64,000 bases of DNA from Bacteroidota bacterium (lineage in GTDB: Bacteria; Bacteroidota; Bacteroidia; Chitinophagales; Saprospiraceae), in assembly GCA_016124585.1 (NCBI GenBank), contig WGNL01000009.1, positions 1 through 64,000 of the forward strand. The letters run 5' to 3'. The notes under the pieces were generated by a model. It saw only the letters and a program-made list of their open reading frames with translations, was not told the DNA's origin and did no database searches. Positions 41,804 through 50,287 of this stretch are shown piece by piece. Within the stretch, counting starts at the first letter, position 1; each line of letters starts with the position of its first letter. The translations under genes and the position numbers were made by a program.

Positions 41804-43111
41804 TCAAAGCCGCTTTAAATCCTCTTTTATCTCCATTGCCGCTACCGGCCCCAGTTCAAAGGAAGCACCAAGCGCTTCTTCGAGGTATTTCTTCGCTTCT
41901 TTTTTATGCCCATTTCCAGCTAGGATAACACCAGTATGGTAAATAGCTTTCGGCTCTTGCGTCTGGTTCATCACATGCTTTTCTATAATGTCCAGTGCTG
42001 CTGCCTTGTCGCCTTTTTGGTACTCTGCCCATGCCAACAGACCATAGGACATCGGGTGCGGACGCTCGGCCACCTCATGTTCGGCGATAGTACATGCCTC
42101 GTCGGCCTGGCCCATTTTCGAGGCTTTCAGGTTGCAGAGATAAGCTTTGTACATATTGCCGTAGGCCGGATTGCTGGCTTTTGCGATGAAGGATTGACGG
42201 TAGGCCATTGCCTCGTCAGGCTTGTTTTCAAAAGCGGCGATGTCCGATAAAAGCAGGTCATAATCGGGCACAGGGTGAACTGTTTGCAGAAAACCCAATA
42301 TGCGGCGAGCCTCCGCCGTGTTGTGGTCATGCGAGAAAGCCACCCAAGCGATGCCTTTCAGGGAGTGCAAATCCGCCGGATTATTGGCCAAGGCTTCGAG
42401 GTAAGTGTCGTAGGACAGCTGGATGCGACCGTCGTGGCCGTACATATCGGCGAGGTTGGAAAGTGCCCAGTTGAGCAACTCTTTCGAGCCGGATTTCCGT
42501 GCCAGGGCAAGCGCATTTTCCATTTTCTCGATGGCTTCCGGCAGGTGCCCGGTCTGGTCGAGCATCTTCATCTCCCGGATGAGGTAATCGAACTGGCTGC
42601 GTGCATCCAAATCCCGCATCAGGATGGAGGCATCGGTGAAATTGCCCCGCTCCAACAGCACATCCGTGAGCATGAGTGAACTGGCATGTTTGCGCTCGCC
42701 CAAGGCCAGTGCCTGGCGCATCAGCCCTTCCGCTTCCGCAAACGAATGGCGGGTAATGGCGTTTGCAGATAGTGCTTGCAAAGTGCCCACCCTATTTGGG
42801 TAGCGCTCATTCACCAATTGCAAAATGCTATCAGCTTGGTAGAGTTTTTCCACTTCGCCGGTCAGCTTGAACCATGCGCTGTACTGGCTCGCCAGTTTGG
42901 ATTGGTAAACAAAATTTTCGGGTTGTTCATCGAGCTTTTTCTCCCAAAAACTGATATGCTCCGCTACGGCTTTTTCGGCTTTTTGAAGATGGTCGGGCGT
43001 CATATATGCCGAATAATCGGCAGTGCGAATAATCGGTTTTTGTTGGTTAAAAAGGGAATATACGCCGAATATGGCGAGCAATGCTATGGCGATAATTGCT
43101 ATCTTTTTCAT
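41804..43111 (-). CDS. TPR protein with an N-terminal membrane anchor
   Basis: 435 residues. One hydrophobic segment near the start (MKKIAIIAIALLAIFGVYSL) without a lipobox acts as a signal anchor, so the body is periplasmic. TPR-like helices cover about 30-430 (AEGLMRQALALGERKHASSL, LLNWALSNLADMYGHDGR, ALANNPADLHSLKGIAWVAF, GNGHKKEAKKYLEEAL). It is the last gene of a minus-strand cluster with two DUF4331 genes, with a large inverted repeat in the gap before it. A scaffold for the DUF4331 proteins is an inference from this order. Confidence 0.78.
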   Translation of the reverse strand: MKKIAIIAIALLAIFGVYSLFNQQKPIIRTADYSAYMTPDHLQKAEKAVAEHISFWEKKLDEQPENFVYQSKLASQYSAWFKLTGEVEKLYQADSILQLVNERYPNRVGTLQALSANAITRHSFAEAEGLMRQALALGERKHASSLMLTDVLLERGNFTDASILMRDLDARSQFDYLIREMKMLDQTGHLPEAIEKMENALALARKSGSKELLNWALSNLADMYGHDGRIQLSYDTYLEALANNPADLHSLKGIAWVAFSHDHNTAEARRILGFLQTVHPVPDYDLLLSDIAAFENKPDEAMAYRQSFIAKASNPAYGNMYKAYLCNLKASKMGQADEACTIAEHEVAERPHPMSYGLLAWAEYQKGDKAAALDIIEKHVMNQTQEPKAIYHTGVILAGNGHKKEAKKYLEEALGASFELGPVAAMEIKEDLKRL

Positions 43112-43183
43112 GTTGGGTAAATTAAAACGGGTGATAGATTTCTTGGGTTATCTAGGATAATTTTTACTTAAACTCATAGAGTC

Positions 43184-43287
43184 TATTTTATTAAACACAT
43201 TAGATACATTAGGCCACAAAGGGAATTCGCCGTAGGCGAATTGAAATAACTATGTGAACTTATGTGCCTAATGTGTTTAATAAAATA
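43184..43287. repeat. 104-bp nested palindromic element
   Basis: Outer arms 43184-43203 and 43268-43287 are perfect over 20 bases. An inner hairpin AATTCGCC / GGCGAATT (loop GTA) lies at about 43223-43241. The connecting segments also repeat ACATTAG/CTAATGT words. It fills most of the 191-base gap between the second DUF4331 gene and the TPR gene. Confidence 0.85.
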
Positions 43288-43302
43288 AATCTTAAATCAT
43301 CA

Positions 43303-43836
43303 TCAGTGCGCTGCGGCCAAATATGGGAATGTGCTCAAAAATGGAACATCATTCGCATCCACGTGATCGTCGGTGAGGGCTGGATTTGCAGTGCCATCTG
43401 GGCCTCCGAAAATTAGCAGCAATTCTACCGAAATCACGTCATCGGCGAGGGCACGGCCTGTGAGCACGTTGGTGCCATCGAAGAAAGTTGTCTTCTTATC
43501 CGTAGCGACGTTCAATACGTCAGTAGCCAATGCGCCACTGAAAGTAGCAGCATCCATGCCGAGTGCATTGGTAGTGTAACCTGCATTCAGCGCCATGAGC
43601 TGGGTCTGGAACTTAGAAGCATATTTGCTACCCATCGCAGAAGGAATAGTCGTATTGAAATCGTCTTTGTCAGCCGTTGTCACGAAAACCGTGTTGATGG
43701 CCGGACGCCCCATTTGGTCTTCCTGCTGATAGGTATTGTCCTTGAACGGATTTGAATCATCGTCTTTTTTGCAGCTTGCGAATAATGCGCTAACAGCTAG
43801 CAAAAGCAGGGCGCTTGCCCGAAATATATTTTTCAT
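43303..43836 (-). CDS. DUF4331-like lipoprotein, second half-type
   Basis: 177 residues from ATG 43836 (MKNIFRASALLLLAVSALFASC); a longer reading from 43878 spoils the signal. The lipobox FASC gives a lipid-anchored protein. The body carries motifs of the C-terminal part of DUF4331: GRPAINTVFV, DDFNTTIPSAMG, TFFDGTNVLTGRALADDVI and the ending DANDVPFLSTFPYLAAAH. The typical DUF4331 N-terminal motif (HxDAP) is in the gene upstream, so a domain usually found on one chain is spread over two. Function unknown; the family is common in Bacteroidota and Proteobacteria. Confidence 0.82.
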   Translation of the reverse strand: MKNIFRASALLLLAVSALFASCKKDDDSNPFKDNTYQQEDQMGRPAINTVFVTTADKDDFNTTIPSAMGSKYASKFQTQLMALNAGYTTNALGMDAATFSGALATDVLNVATDKKTTFFDGTNVLTGRALADDVISVELLLIFGGPDGTANPALTDDHVDANDVPFLSTFPYLAAAH

Positions 43837-44033
43837 GATTGTTTTAATTTTAAAAATTATTGACAAAAAATATAGCAATTAAATGTGCCTTTGAATAAAA
43901 TAGCCAAGAGCTACCCAATTGACAGTCAGCCATTTACCGTCACTATATTTTAAATCCGCTTTTTTTAGTGAAATGTTTTGGGAGAGAAATTCCCGGATAA
44001 TGGTTTTAAATGGAATTAATCCAAAATATAGGA

Positions 44034-44690
44034 TTAAACTTTACGCTTGGTAACTGCCCATGTATTCAAAGTAGCAGCAGAACCCAACATGGATTTTGGC
44101 ACTTCGACCACAACTGCCATGACGTTCGTGCCAGCAAAAGTGTCGGAACCTGGATTGTTGAAGCCAGAAGCCGTGCCTGCCAATACATTTTGGTAAGCCA
44201 CGAGGTCAAAGAAAAATGGGTCGTCACGTGGGCCAGCGAATACTTTGATACCGTTTTTGTTGCCGATAGTTGCAGCGCTGCCATATTTGGAGATATTGGC
44301 AGTTGTGACGGTTGCGTCAGTTTCCACTTTACCAGTTTTTCCAGTAACGGAAGGCTTTGCAGGGCCATACACGCTCATTTTACCATCGTTGAAAACCGCT
44401 TGGATAACGAGGTCTTCCACATTGTCGCCCGTATTGTCGATATTCACCTGAATCATCACGTTTTCATCAAAAGCCGCCGTGGCAGAAGCCGTAGGGTCAA
44501 GCAGACCTTGGGTGTTTACCACAAAAACCATGTTGTCACTGTTTTCGGGGCTTTGGAAGGCATAAAAATCGGTAATATCAGAGCTGGTGTTGGCAACGCC
44601 CGGGGCGTCGATGTGGTCGGCTGCCCAAACGATTCCGATGGAAGCCGAGAGGATGGCGATTGCTGTTAACAGCAGATTCTTCTTTTTCAT
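44034..44690 (-). CDS. DUF4331 protein, first half-type
   Basis: 218 residues with signal peptide (AILSASIGIVWAA, cut near 24). The mature protein opens with the family hallmark ADHIDAPGV and SSDITDFYAFQSPE, and continues with FDENVMIQVNIDNTGDN, NGIKVFAGPRDDPFFFDL and NPGSDTFAGTNVMAVVVEVP. It ends at NTWAVTKRKV, where single-chain relatives continue. It is the first gene of the cluster 44690 to 41804. Periplasmic or secreted; function unknown. About 200 bases separate it from the second half, without a terminator that I can see. Confidence 0.85.
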   Translation of the reverse strand: MKKKNLLLTAIAILSASIGIVWAADHIDAPGVANTSSDITDFYAFQSPENSDNMVFVVNTQGLLDPTASATAAFDENVMIQVNIDNTGDNVEDLVIQAVFNDGKMSVYGPAKPSVTGKTGKVETDATVTTANISKYGSAATIGNKNGIKVFAGPRDDPFFFDLVAYQNVLAGTASGFNNPGSDTFAGTNVMAVVVEVPKSMLGSAATLNTWAVTKRKV

Positions 44691-45056
44691 TTTTTAAATG
44701 ATTTTGGTTAAAAACGTTCGGGGAACCCAGTTCAAGCACTAATTAATTTTATCATTTAACGGGTGATTCAATTGCCTACTCCCTGCGCTGTGCCCCCTGA
44801 TTCTTGATTGATTGAAATTCATCATTACTTACGAGCGGGGGCTCAGGTTCGGATTTCTGTGTTTAAGTTTATTTTTAAAAAAATTAAACAAAAACCTAAA
44901 AAGCCCCTGATTTCACTGGCATTTGAAAATTGATTTTTTTTCGAAAAAACCTTGGAACAAGTGAAGTGTTTCCAAAAATCGAGTCCATCACACTAGCTTA
45001 AAATTGGTGAAAACGAAGGGCAAATCAGAATCATATTTCACGACTAACATCAGCGC
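44691..45056. other. Divergent intergenic region, DUF4331 cluster and yitT-like gene
   Basis: 366 bases without a gene, AT-rich. It must hold promoters for both directions, but no clean TAnnTTTG box was found. TTTAAGTTTATTTTTAAA near 44870 is a loose palindrome. No RNA gene recognised. Confidence 0.5.
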
Positions 45057-46022
45057 ATGAATCAATTCTTTCAGCCCATCGTCACGAGCATCATCGAGCG
45101 ACGTCATCCCGGCCAAAAACTCCCAAAAAAGCAGTTTGAGCGGGAATCCAGAGACCTCCGCTACGACATCAGCCGCCTGCTGAAAGACATCCTGTTCATC
45201 GCCCTCGGCATCAGCGCAGCGGCTTTTGGCCTGCGTGGGTTCCTGCTGCCCAACAATTTCATAGACGGCGGCGTCACGGGCATTTCGCTGCTGGTCGAAG
45301 TGACCACGGGCATCTCGCTCTCCATCCTGCTGCCACTCATCAACCTGCCGTTCCTATTCATGGGAGCTAAGACCATCAGCCGCAGCTTCGCCCTGAAAAG
45401 CGTGATTGCCATTAGCTTGCTAGCCATCTTGGTGCATTTCGTGCATTTCCCCACCATCACCGAAGACAAACTGCTTATCGCCGTTTTCGGTGGGTTCTTC
45501 CTCGGCGCAGGCATCGGCTTGAGCATCCGGGGCGGGGCCGTCATTGACGGTACGGAGGTGCTCGCCGTCTGGCTCAGCCGCCGCACCAGCCTCACCGTCG
45601 GCGACATCATCATGGGCTTCAACCTCATCATTTTTGCCTTCGGCGCCTACATCCTCACCGTGGAAGTGGCCCTGTACGCCATCCTCACCTACCTCGCCGC
45701 CTCCAAGACCGTGGACTTCATCGTGGACGGCATCGAGGAGTACATCGGCGTCACCATCATCTCCCCGCATAGCGAGGAAGTCCGCCTCGCCATCATCGAA
45801 AAACTGGGCCGGGGCGTCACCCTCTACGCTGCCAAGGGCGGCTTCGCAAAACGGGGTGCCGAACTGAAGGCGCAGGACGTGGTCTTCACCGTCGTCACCC
45901 GATTGGAACTCTCCAAACTGAAAACGGAAGTGGACAAGATAGACCCCGATGCCTTTGTGGTGATGAACATGGTGAAGGATGCGAGGGGCGGGGTGATCAA
46001 GAAAAGGCCGTTGGCGCATTGA
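45057..46022 (+). CDS. YitT-family membrane protein
   Basis: 321 residues. A soluble N-terminus of about 40 residues is followed by five or six membrane helices: FIALGISAAAFGLRGFLLP, the YitT hallmark FIDGGVTGISLLVE, INLPFLFMGAKTISRSFALKS, and GGFFLGAGIGLSIRGGAVIDGTEVLA split around 155-180. From about 240 comes the cytoplasmic DUF2179 domain (GVTLYAAKGGFAKRGAELK ... VVTRLELSKLKTEVDKIDPDAFVVM). Function unknown; transport of small molecules is suspected for the family. It appears to stand alone. Length is slightly above the usual 280-300 because of the N-terminal extension. Confidence 0.9.
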   Translation: MNQFFQPIVTSIIERRHPGQKLPKKQFERESRDLRYDISRLLKDILFIALGISAAAFGLRGFLLPNNFIDGGVTGISLLVEVTTGISLSILLPLINLPFLFMGAKTISRSFALKSVIAISLLAILVHFVHFPTITEDKLLIAVFGGFFLGAGIGLSIRGGAVIDGTEVLAVWLSRRTSLTVGDIIMGFNLIIFAFGAYILTVEVALYAILTYLAASKTVDFIVDGIEEYIGVTIISPHSEEVRLAIIEKLGRGVTLYAAKGGFAKRGAELKAQDVVFTVVTRLELSKLKTEVDKIDPDAFVVMNMVKDARGGVIKKRPLAH

Positions 46023-46099
46023 GGGAAGTCGTTGACTGTTGATGAATTCCAGAGATAAGCTATTTCTTAAATGCTTGAATTTTTAATTAAATAATCAAA

Positions 46100-46438
46100 A
46101 TGAGCAAATACACAAGTATAATTCTAATTATTCCTCCTGGAGAACATGAATCTGCGAGATTCCAAGAGGTTTGCGAATTTGAACCTACACCAGGACAAAA
46201 ATTTGGCATGGTAGATTGCAATGATTGGAATAAGTTCCCGGATGCCTTCATCAGATTTACTTATGTTGGCTCGTACAATTATTTTCCATTGGCCGATTTT
46301 CTTCAACATTTGAAAGAAAAGGTCAAATGGGAAGAGCCTGCTTATATTCAGTTATTGGTTAGCGAAGAAGATAAATATGACTGCGACCTGTATGTGGGGC
46401 CAGACTTTCGCCTAGCTTATGAAGCAACTAGGTTTTAA
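46100..46438 (+). CDS. Small uncharacterised acidic protein
   Basis: 112 residues, no signal peptide or membrane segment, rich in Glu/Asp and aromatics (FIRFTYVGSYNYFPLADFL). The compact, acidic alpha/beta look is common in immunity proteins, but I recognise no family and there is no toxin gene beside it. It is AT-rich compared with yitT upstream and the PPC gene downstream, as is the next orphan, which suggests that the pair arrived together. A 65-codon frame at 46419-46616 overlaps its end and is probably not real. Confidence 0.6.
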   Translation: MSKYTSIILIIPPGEHESARFQEVCEFEPTPGQKFGMVDCNDWNKFPDAFIRFTYVGSYNYFPLADFLQHLKEKVKWEEPAYIQLLVSEEDKYDCDLYVGPDFRLAYEATRF

Positions 46439-46637
46439 AAAATACATGATGAAATATTTTTCAATTATCATTGATATATTTTATGGTCATTATGTTTTTT
46501 TTAGCGGTTGGAGCAAATCCGGCGGCAATTTGAATCCACCCGATTTAGTTAAAAATAAGTTTGGGCAAATGATAAGAAGAACGTTGCTTTGTGAATCAAT
46601 GCAGGTGAACCACTGACATTTACTCAACACTCAATAA

Positions 46638-47279
46638 ATGAGCTTAAAAGAAACACGGTCAAGGATAGAAGAAAAAATAAAAGAACATTTCTCTTCTCTG
46701 GGTTTTACATACAAACCTTCCTGGAAAGAATATTGCAAGCAAAGCGATGAACTCCTGTATTCGTTTTATCCCCTAATCACGACATGGACTAAGTTCCTCT
46801 CTATTGATAATCACGCATATATTCGATTTGTCAGTTTTGAGAAATCCTTTAAAAAACTTTGTCCCGGTTACCCCGATATAACCCTAGGAAATTCAATTGG
46901 ACGTATAGCCAACAGTCCTGACGGCAGAATCGTGAATCCGCCTGTAGGCTATGATATATTTGTAGGTGAAGGTGCTGAAGGTGAAGCAATAGAAGTCATC
47001 AAAGCTCAGTTTGAAGAAGTTGCACATCCATTTTATGAAAAATTCAAAAACCCTAACGCTATAGTGAATTATTTCCTGCAAGAGCCTTATGGTACAGTTG
47101 CTTTTCAAGATGAACATTTAATATTTTTGAAAGGGATTCTTATGGCAAAAATGTTTAAAAAGCATGATTACCCTTTAATTGAACGAAAATTTGATGAATT
47201 GGTAAGAGAAAAACTCAATTCAACTTATCAAGCAGATTATTTTGCATTAAAAGAACAAATAGGTCGCTATTTAAAATAA
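46638..47279 (+). CDS. Uncharacterised protein, orphan of an AT-rich islet
   Basis: 213 residues, cytoplasmic by sequence. It begins with a charged helix (LKETRSRIEEKIKEHFSSLGF) and has a mixed alpha/beta middle (KFLSIDNHAYIRFVSFEKSF). A long C-terminal helical part (FDELVREKLNSTYQADYFALKEQIG) closes it. The N-terminal third loosely resembles DUF4304-type proteins (helix, then GFxxK, then strands), which is tentative. It lies 200 bases after the previous orphan on the same strand. No function can be given. Confidence 0.6.
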   Translation: MSLKETRSRIEEKIKEHFSSLGFTYKPSWKEYCKQSDELLYSFYPLITTWTKFLSIDNHAYIRFVSFEKSFKKLCPGYPDITLGNSIGRIANSPDGRIVNPPVGYDIFVGEGAEGEAIEVIKAQFEEVAHPFYEKFKNPNAIVNYFLQEPYGTVAFQDEHLIFLKGILMAKMFKKHDYPLIERKFDELVREKLNSTYQADYFALKEQIGRYLK

Positions 47280-47352
47280 GCATAAATTATTCTGCCTACG
47301 GAATCAAGGCAGGAAGTGACTTGTAAATAAATCCCCTACCTTGCCCCGAAAA

Positions 47353-47835
47353 ATGCGTCACCTCCCAATCCTACTTCTATCCCTCCTCAGCCTCCAATGC
47401 ACCACCACCAAACGCAGCATGACCAACGACGACCTGAAAATACATGCCTTCCGCCTCAAGCCCGGCGATGACCTCCGGGCGGGCATCGAAGCCTTTGCGA
47501 AGCAGGAAAACATCCAGGCCGGCTGGGTGATGTCCTGCGTGGGCAGCCTCACGCAGACCAATATCCGCTTCGCCAACCAACCCAATGGCAGCAAGGCCAA
47601 CGGCCATTTCGAAATCGTAAGCCTCGTCGGCACCGTCAGTGTCAACGGCTGCCACCTGCACCTCAGCGTCAGCGACAGCCTCGGCCAGACCACGGGCGGC
47701 CACCTCCTCCCCGAAAACCTCGTCTATACCACCGCCGAAATCGTGCTGGGCGAGAGCCGCCGCCATGTTTTCACGAGAGAAAAGGATGGGACGACGCCGT
47801 GGGAGGAGTTGCAAATCAAGGTCATTGGACATTGA
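47353..47835 (+). CDS. Exported PPC/DUF296-domain protein
   Basis: 160 residues from ATG 47353; the TTG at 47341 is less likely. Residues 1-16 look like a lipoprotein signal (ILLLSLLSLQC). The PPC (DUF296) domain fills residues 25-158: HAFRLKPGDDLRAGIEAFA, GWVMSCVGSLTQTNIRFAN, LVGTVSVNGCHLHLSVSDS, and the metal-binding-type TGGHLLPENLVYTTAEIVLG. In plants PPC domains join AT-hooks in DNA-binding proteins; bacterial single-domain members are trimeric and uncharacterised. The putative lipobox would put this one outside the cytoplasm, incompatible with DNA binding. Confidence 0.8.
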   Translation: MRHLPILLLSLLSLQCTTTKRSMTNDDLKIHAFRLKPGDDLRAGIEAFAKQENIQAGWVMSCVGSLTQTNIRFANQPNGSKANGHFEIVSLVGTVSVNGCHLHLSVSDSLGQTTGGHLLPENLVYTTAEIVLGESRRHVFTREKDGTTPWEELQIKVIGH

Positions 47836-47837
47836 CG

Positions 47838-47950
47838 TTGTGTCATTGGTCATTAGGCATTGGTCATTTGGGGATAGTGCAATGTCTCTCAATGACCAAT
47901 GTCACGAAGTCAATGGCTCCAATGTCACGAAGTAAAATGACCAATGTCAC
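47838..47950. repeat. CATTGGTCATT/AATGACCAATG word-repeat region
   Basis: Words such as TCATTGGTCATT on the left recur inverted on the right as AATGACCAATGTCAC (twice), and CAATGTCACGAAGT occurs twice as a direct repeat. It begins right after the PPC gene stop, whose last codons (ATTGGACAT) already belong to the pattern. Confidence 0.7.
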
Positions 47951-48009
47951 AAACCGATTGGGCAAGAATTAAGATGTTTGCAGGCGCTGGATAAAATACC
48001 AGCTATATC

Positions 48010-49209
48010 ATGCGACCAATATCCACCATGGCCATTCTTTTTCTACTGCTGGCCCTGACATCGGGCTGCGACCAAGCCTCCCCACTTTCCGGCAAAATCA
48101 AACTGGACGCCAGCAGCGACTGGAAGCCCATCGTTTACCTCCTCGACCCCAAGGCCTGGAACGGCATCGGTGGCAGCTACCTCGGTGCCGTGCTCGATTC
48201 GGCGACAATCCAGCCGGACGGCAGTTTTTCCTTCGGTAAAATGCCTGCGGCCACAGAGCCAAGGCTTTTCGAACTGGCCATTCAGAAAAAGTCAGGCCCA
48301 CAGCATGCTAATCTTTTAGACAACGACGACCCCAGCACGTCCAATTACTTCCCTTTTATTTTCAAAAATGGGGAAACGCTTAAAGTCGAGGCCGAGGCAG
48401 CCCATTTCCAGCGCAGCTTTTCCCTCAAAAAACCTTCGAAGGAAAATGCCGCCCTGCTCCAACTGCGTGACATCCGGCAAGCGGCTTTTGATAAAAATCT
48501 GGCTGGGAAAAACACTGGCGAAGCCCACGACGAGGCCGCTCTCTTGGACGAGGAAGCAGCCAAACTGGCTTTCCAACAGCCAATCATGCAGTTTGCGGAG
48601 CAAACGGAATACCTACTGCCCGCCATCACGGCCATCCGTTGGGTGAGCATTGACGGGGATTACGAGCGGATACCGGAATTCATCGTGGCGCAGGCTGAAC
48701 GCTGGCAAAAGCTAGCACCGGAACACCCTTTTGTAAAGCAGTTAGCGGTCAAGGGCGACCGCAAGACCCTGCCCGTGCTCATCGGCGACCAAATCCCGCT
48801 GGACTACCCGATGCCCATGCTTTCAGGCGATACCGTTCTCTTGAAAACGCTGCTGGGCAAGCGCCTCACCCTGCTCGATTTTTGGGCATCGTGGTGCGCC
48901 CCTTGCCGCAAGGAAAACAAAAAAACCCTCGTTTCGCTCTGGGAAAAACAGCACGACGCAGGCTTCCAAATCGTCGGCTATGCCCTTGATGCCAGCCGAG
49001 GCGCTTGGTCAACTGCTATCGAAAAGGATGGCGTTGGCCGCTGGCCCCATGCCTCCCACCTCCAAGGCGACGATGCGCCACTCTTCAAGGAACTACGCAT
49101 GACCTCCATCCCCGCCAATTTCCTTTTGGATGAAAACGGCAAGGTGCTGGCGAAGAACCTGCATGGGCAGGAGTTGGTGAAGCAGGTTGAAAAAATAATT
49201 GAAAATTGA
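48010..49209 (+). CDS. TlpA-like thiol-disulfide lipoprotein
   Basis: 399 residues. Lipoprotein signal with LALTSGC (Cys about 20). Residues 25-125 are a beta-rich DUF4369-like domain (LSGKIKLDASSDWKPIVYL). A helical middle follows, and from about 255 comes a TlpA/AhpC-type thioredoxin domain with LLDFWASWCAPCRKEN (CxxC near 296-299) and a cis-Pro loop (MTSIPANFLLDENGKVLAK). It would reduce or exchange disulfides in the periplasm. Its last codons run into an A/T palindrome shared with the convergent protease gene. Confidence 0.87.
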   Translation: MRPISTMAILFLLLALTSGCDQASPLSGKIKLDASSDWKPIVYLLDPKAWNGIGGSYLGAVLDSATIQPDGSFSFGKMPAATEPRLFELAIQKKSGPQHANLLDNDDPSTSNYFPFIFKNGETLKVEAEAAHFQRSFSLKKPSKENAALLQLRDIRQAAFDKNLAGKNTGEAHDEAALLDEEAAKLAFQQPIMQFAEQTEYLLPAITAIRWVSIDGDYERIPEFIVAQAERWQKLAPEHPFVKQLAVKGDRKTLPVLIGDQIPLDYPMPMLSGDTVLLKTLLGKRLTLLDFWASWCAPCRKENKKTLVSLWEKQHDAGFQIVGYALDASRGAWSTAIEKDGVGRWPHASHLQGDDAPLFKELRMTSIPANFLLDENGKVLAKNLHGQELVKQVEKIIEN

Positions 49210-49264
49210 AAATTGAAAATTGCAGACATCTCGCTAATTATCAATTTTCAATTTTCAATTATTT
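49193..49264. repeat. AT-rich perfect inverted repeat at convergent gene ends
   Basis: Arms 49193-49216 and 49241-49264 are perfect over 24 bases and consist of repeated AATTGAAA words. The stop codons of both flanking genes (49207-49209 plus, 49259-49261 minus) lie inside it. It may act as a bidirectional terminator, though the stem is AT-only. Confidence 0.8.
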
Positions 49265-50287
49265 CATCTCCTTCGGCCTCACCCCCACCCGTTCCTTCTG
49301 TCCATTGCGGAGCAGGTTGATTTCCACCATTTTGTTAATGGATGTTTCGTCGAGGTGCTTGTGCAAATCGTCAATGGATTGGACGGGCTGGCCTTCGTAG
49401 CCGATGATGATGTCGCCTACCTGAAGCACGCCGCTGGAGGGGCCACCAGCTTCCACGCCCTGCACGAGGATGCCCGTTTTATTGGGCAATTGGTGGTGGT
49501 TGATGGAGCGGGGATTGATGGGCGCCGTCTGTCCGGCGATGCCGATGAGGCCCCGGCGTACTTTTCCTTCGATGAGCAATTTGCCGACCACATACTCCGC
49601 CAGGCTGCTCGACACGGCGAAGCAAAGCCCCTGAGCTGGTAGGATGACCGCCGTGTTCACCCCGATGACGAGGCCGGAACTGTCCACCAGTGGGCCACCG
49701 GAGTTGCCGGGATTGAGCGCCGCATCCGTCTGAATCACGTCGTCAATGAGCCGACCGCTTTCGCTTCGCAAACTGCGACCGAGGGCACTCACCACCCCTG
49801 CCGTCACGGTGTACTGGAAGCCATAGGGGTTGCCGATGGCCACCGCCACCTGCCCCACTTGCAGGGATTTGCTATCGCCGAAGCGGACGGCACGCAGGCC
49901 GTTGCCGCCAATCTGCACAAGTGCGAGGTCGGTGGCGGGGTCTTCTCCGACGATTTGTCCGCTGAACTCCCGGCCATCTTGTAGTACTACCTCGATTTTT
50001 TCGGCGCTGTTGACCACATGGCTGTTGGTCACGATGAACCCATCGCTGGAAATGATGAAGCCGCTTCCCGTACCGAACGGCTGCTGGTTCGGATGTTGCC
50101 GCTGCTGAGGATTGGGCTTTTTAGCCACCTTGATCTGCACCACGGACGGACTGACGGCCTGCGAAACCCCCACGATTGTGCGGGAGTACGCATCTAGTAG
50201 AAGCGCATCGGCGTGGACGGATGGTGTTTGTGGAAATTGGTTATCGGTGTGGTTTTGAGGTGCTGTGACTGAAATGTAATTTGACAT
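49259..50287 (-). CDS. HtrA/DegP-like S1C serine protease with PDZ domain
   Basis: 342 residues from ATG 50287 (MSNYISVTAPQNHTDN); the longer reading to 50416 gives no signal peptide either. The trypsin-like domain has all three catalytic residues: His in FIVTNSHVVNS, Asp in DPATDLALVQIG, and Ser in NPGNSGGPLVD. One PDZ domain follows (GILVQGVEAGGPSSGVLQVGD). HtrA proteases degrade damaged proteins. Without a visible export signal, this one may be cytoplasmic, unlike DegP; some compact S1C proteins share this feature. It is monocistronic and convergent with the TlpA-like gene. Confidence 0.87.
   Translation of the reverse strand: MSNYISVTAPQNHTDNQFPQTPSVHADALLLDAYSRTIVGVSQAVSPSVVQIKVAKKPNPQQRQHPNQQPFGTGSGFIISSDGFIVTNSHVVNSAEKIEVVLQDGREFSGQIVGEDPATDLALVQIGGNGLRAVRFGDSKSLQVGQVAVAIGNPYGFQYTVTAGVVSALGRSLRSESGRLIDDVIQTDAALNPGNSGGPLVDSSGLVIGVNTAVILPAQGLCFAVSSSLAEYVVGKLLIEGKVRRGLIGIAGQTAPINPRSINHHQLPNKTGILVQGVEAGGPSSGVLQVGDIIIGYEGQPVQSIDDLHKHLDETSINKMVEINLLRNGQKERVGVRPKEMK

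Noticed and set aside
46419-46616. 65-codon frame after the small acidic orphan
   Set aside because: It overlaps the orphan's end, has no recognisable feature and no clear start signal; left uncalled though not excluded.
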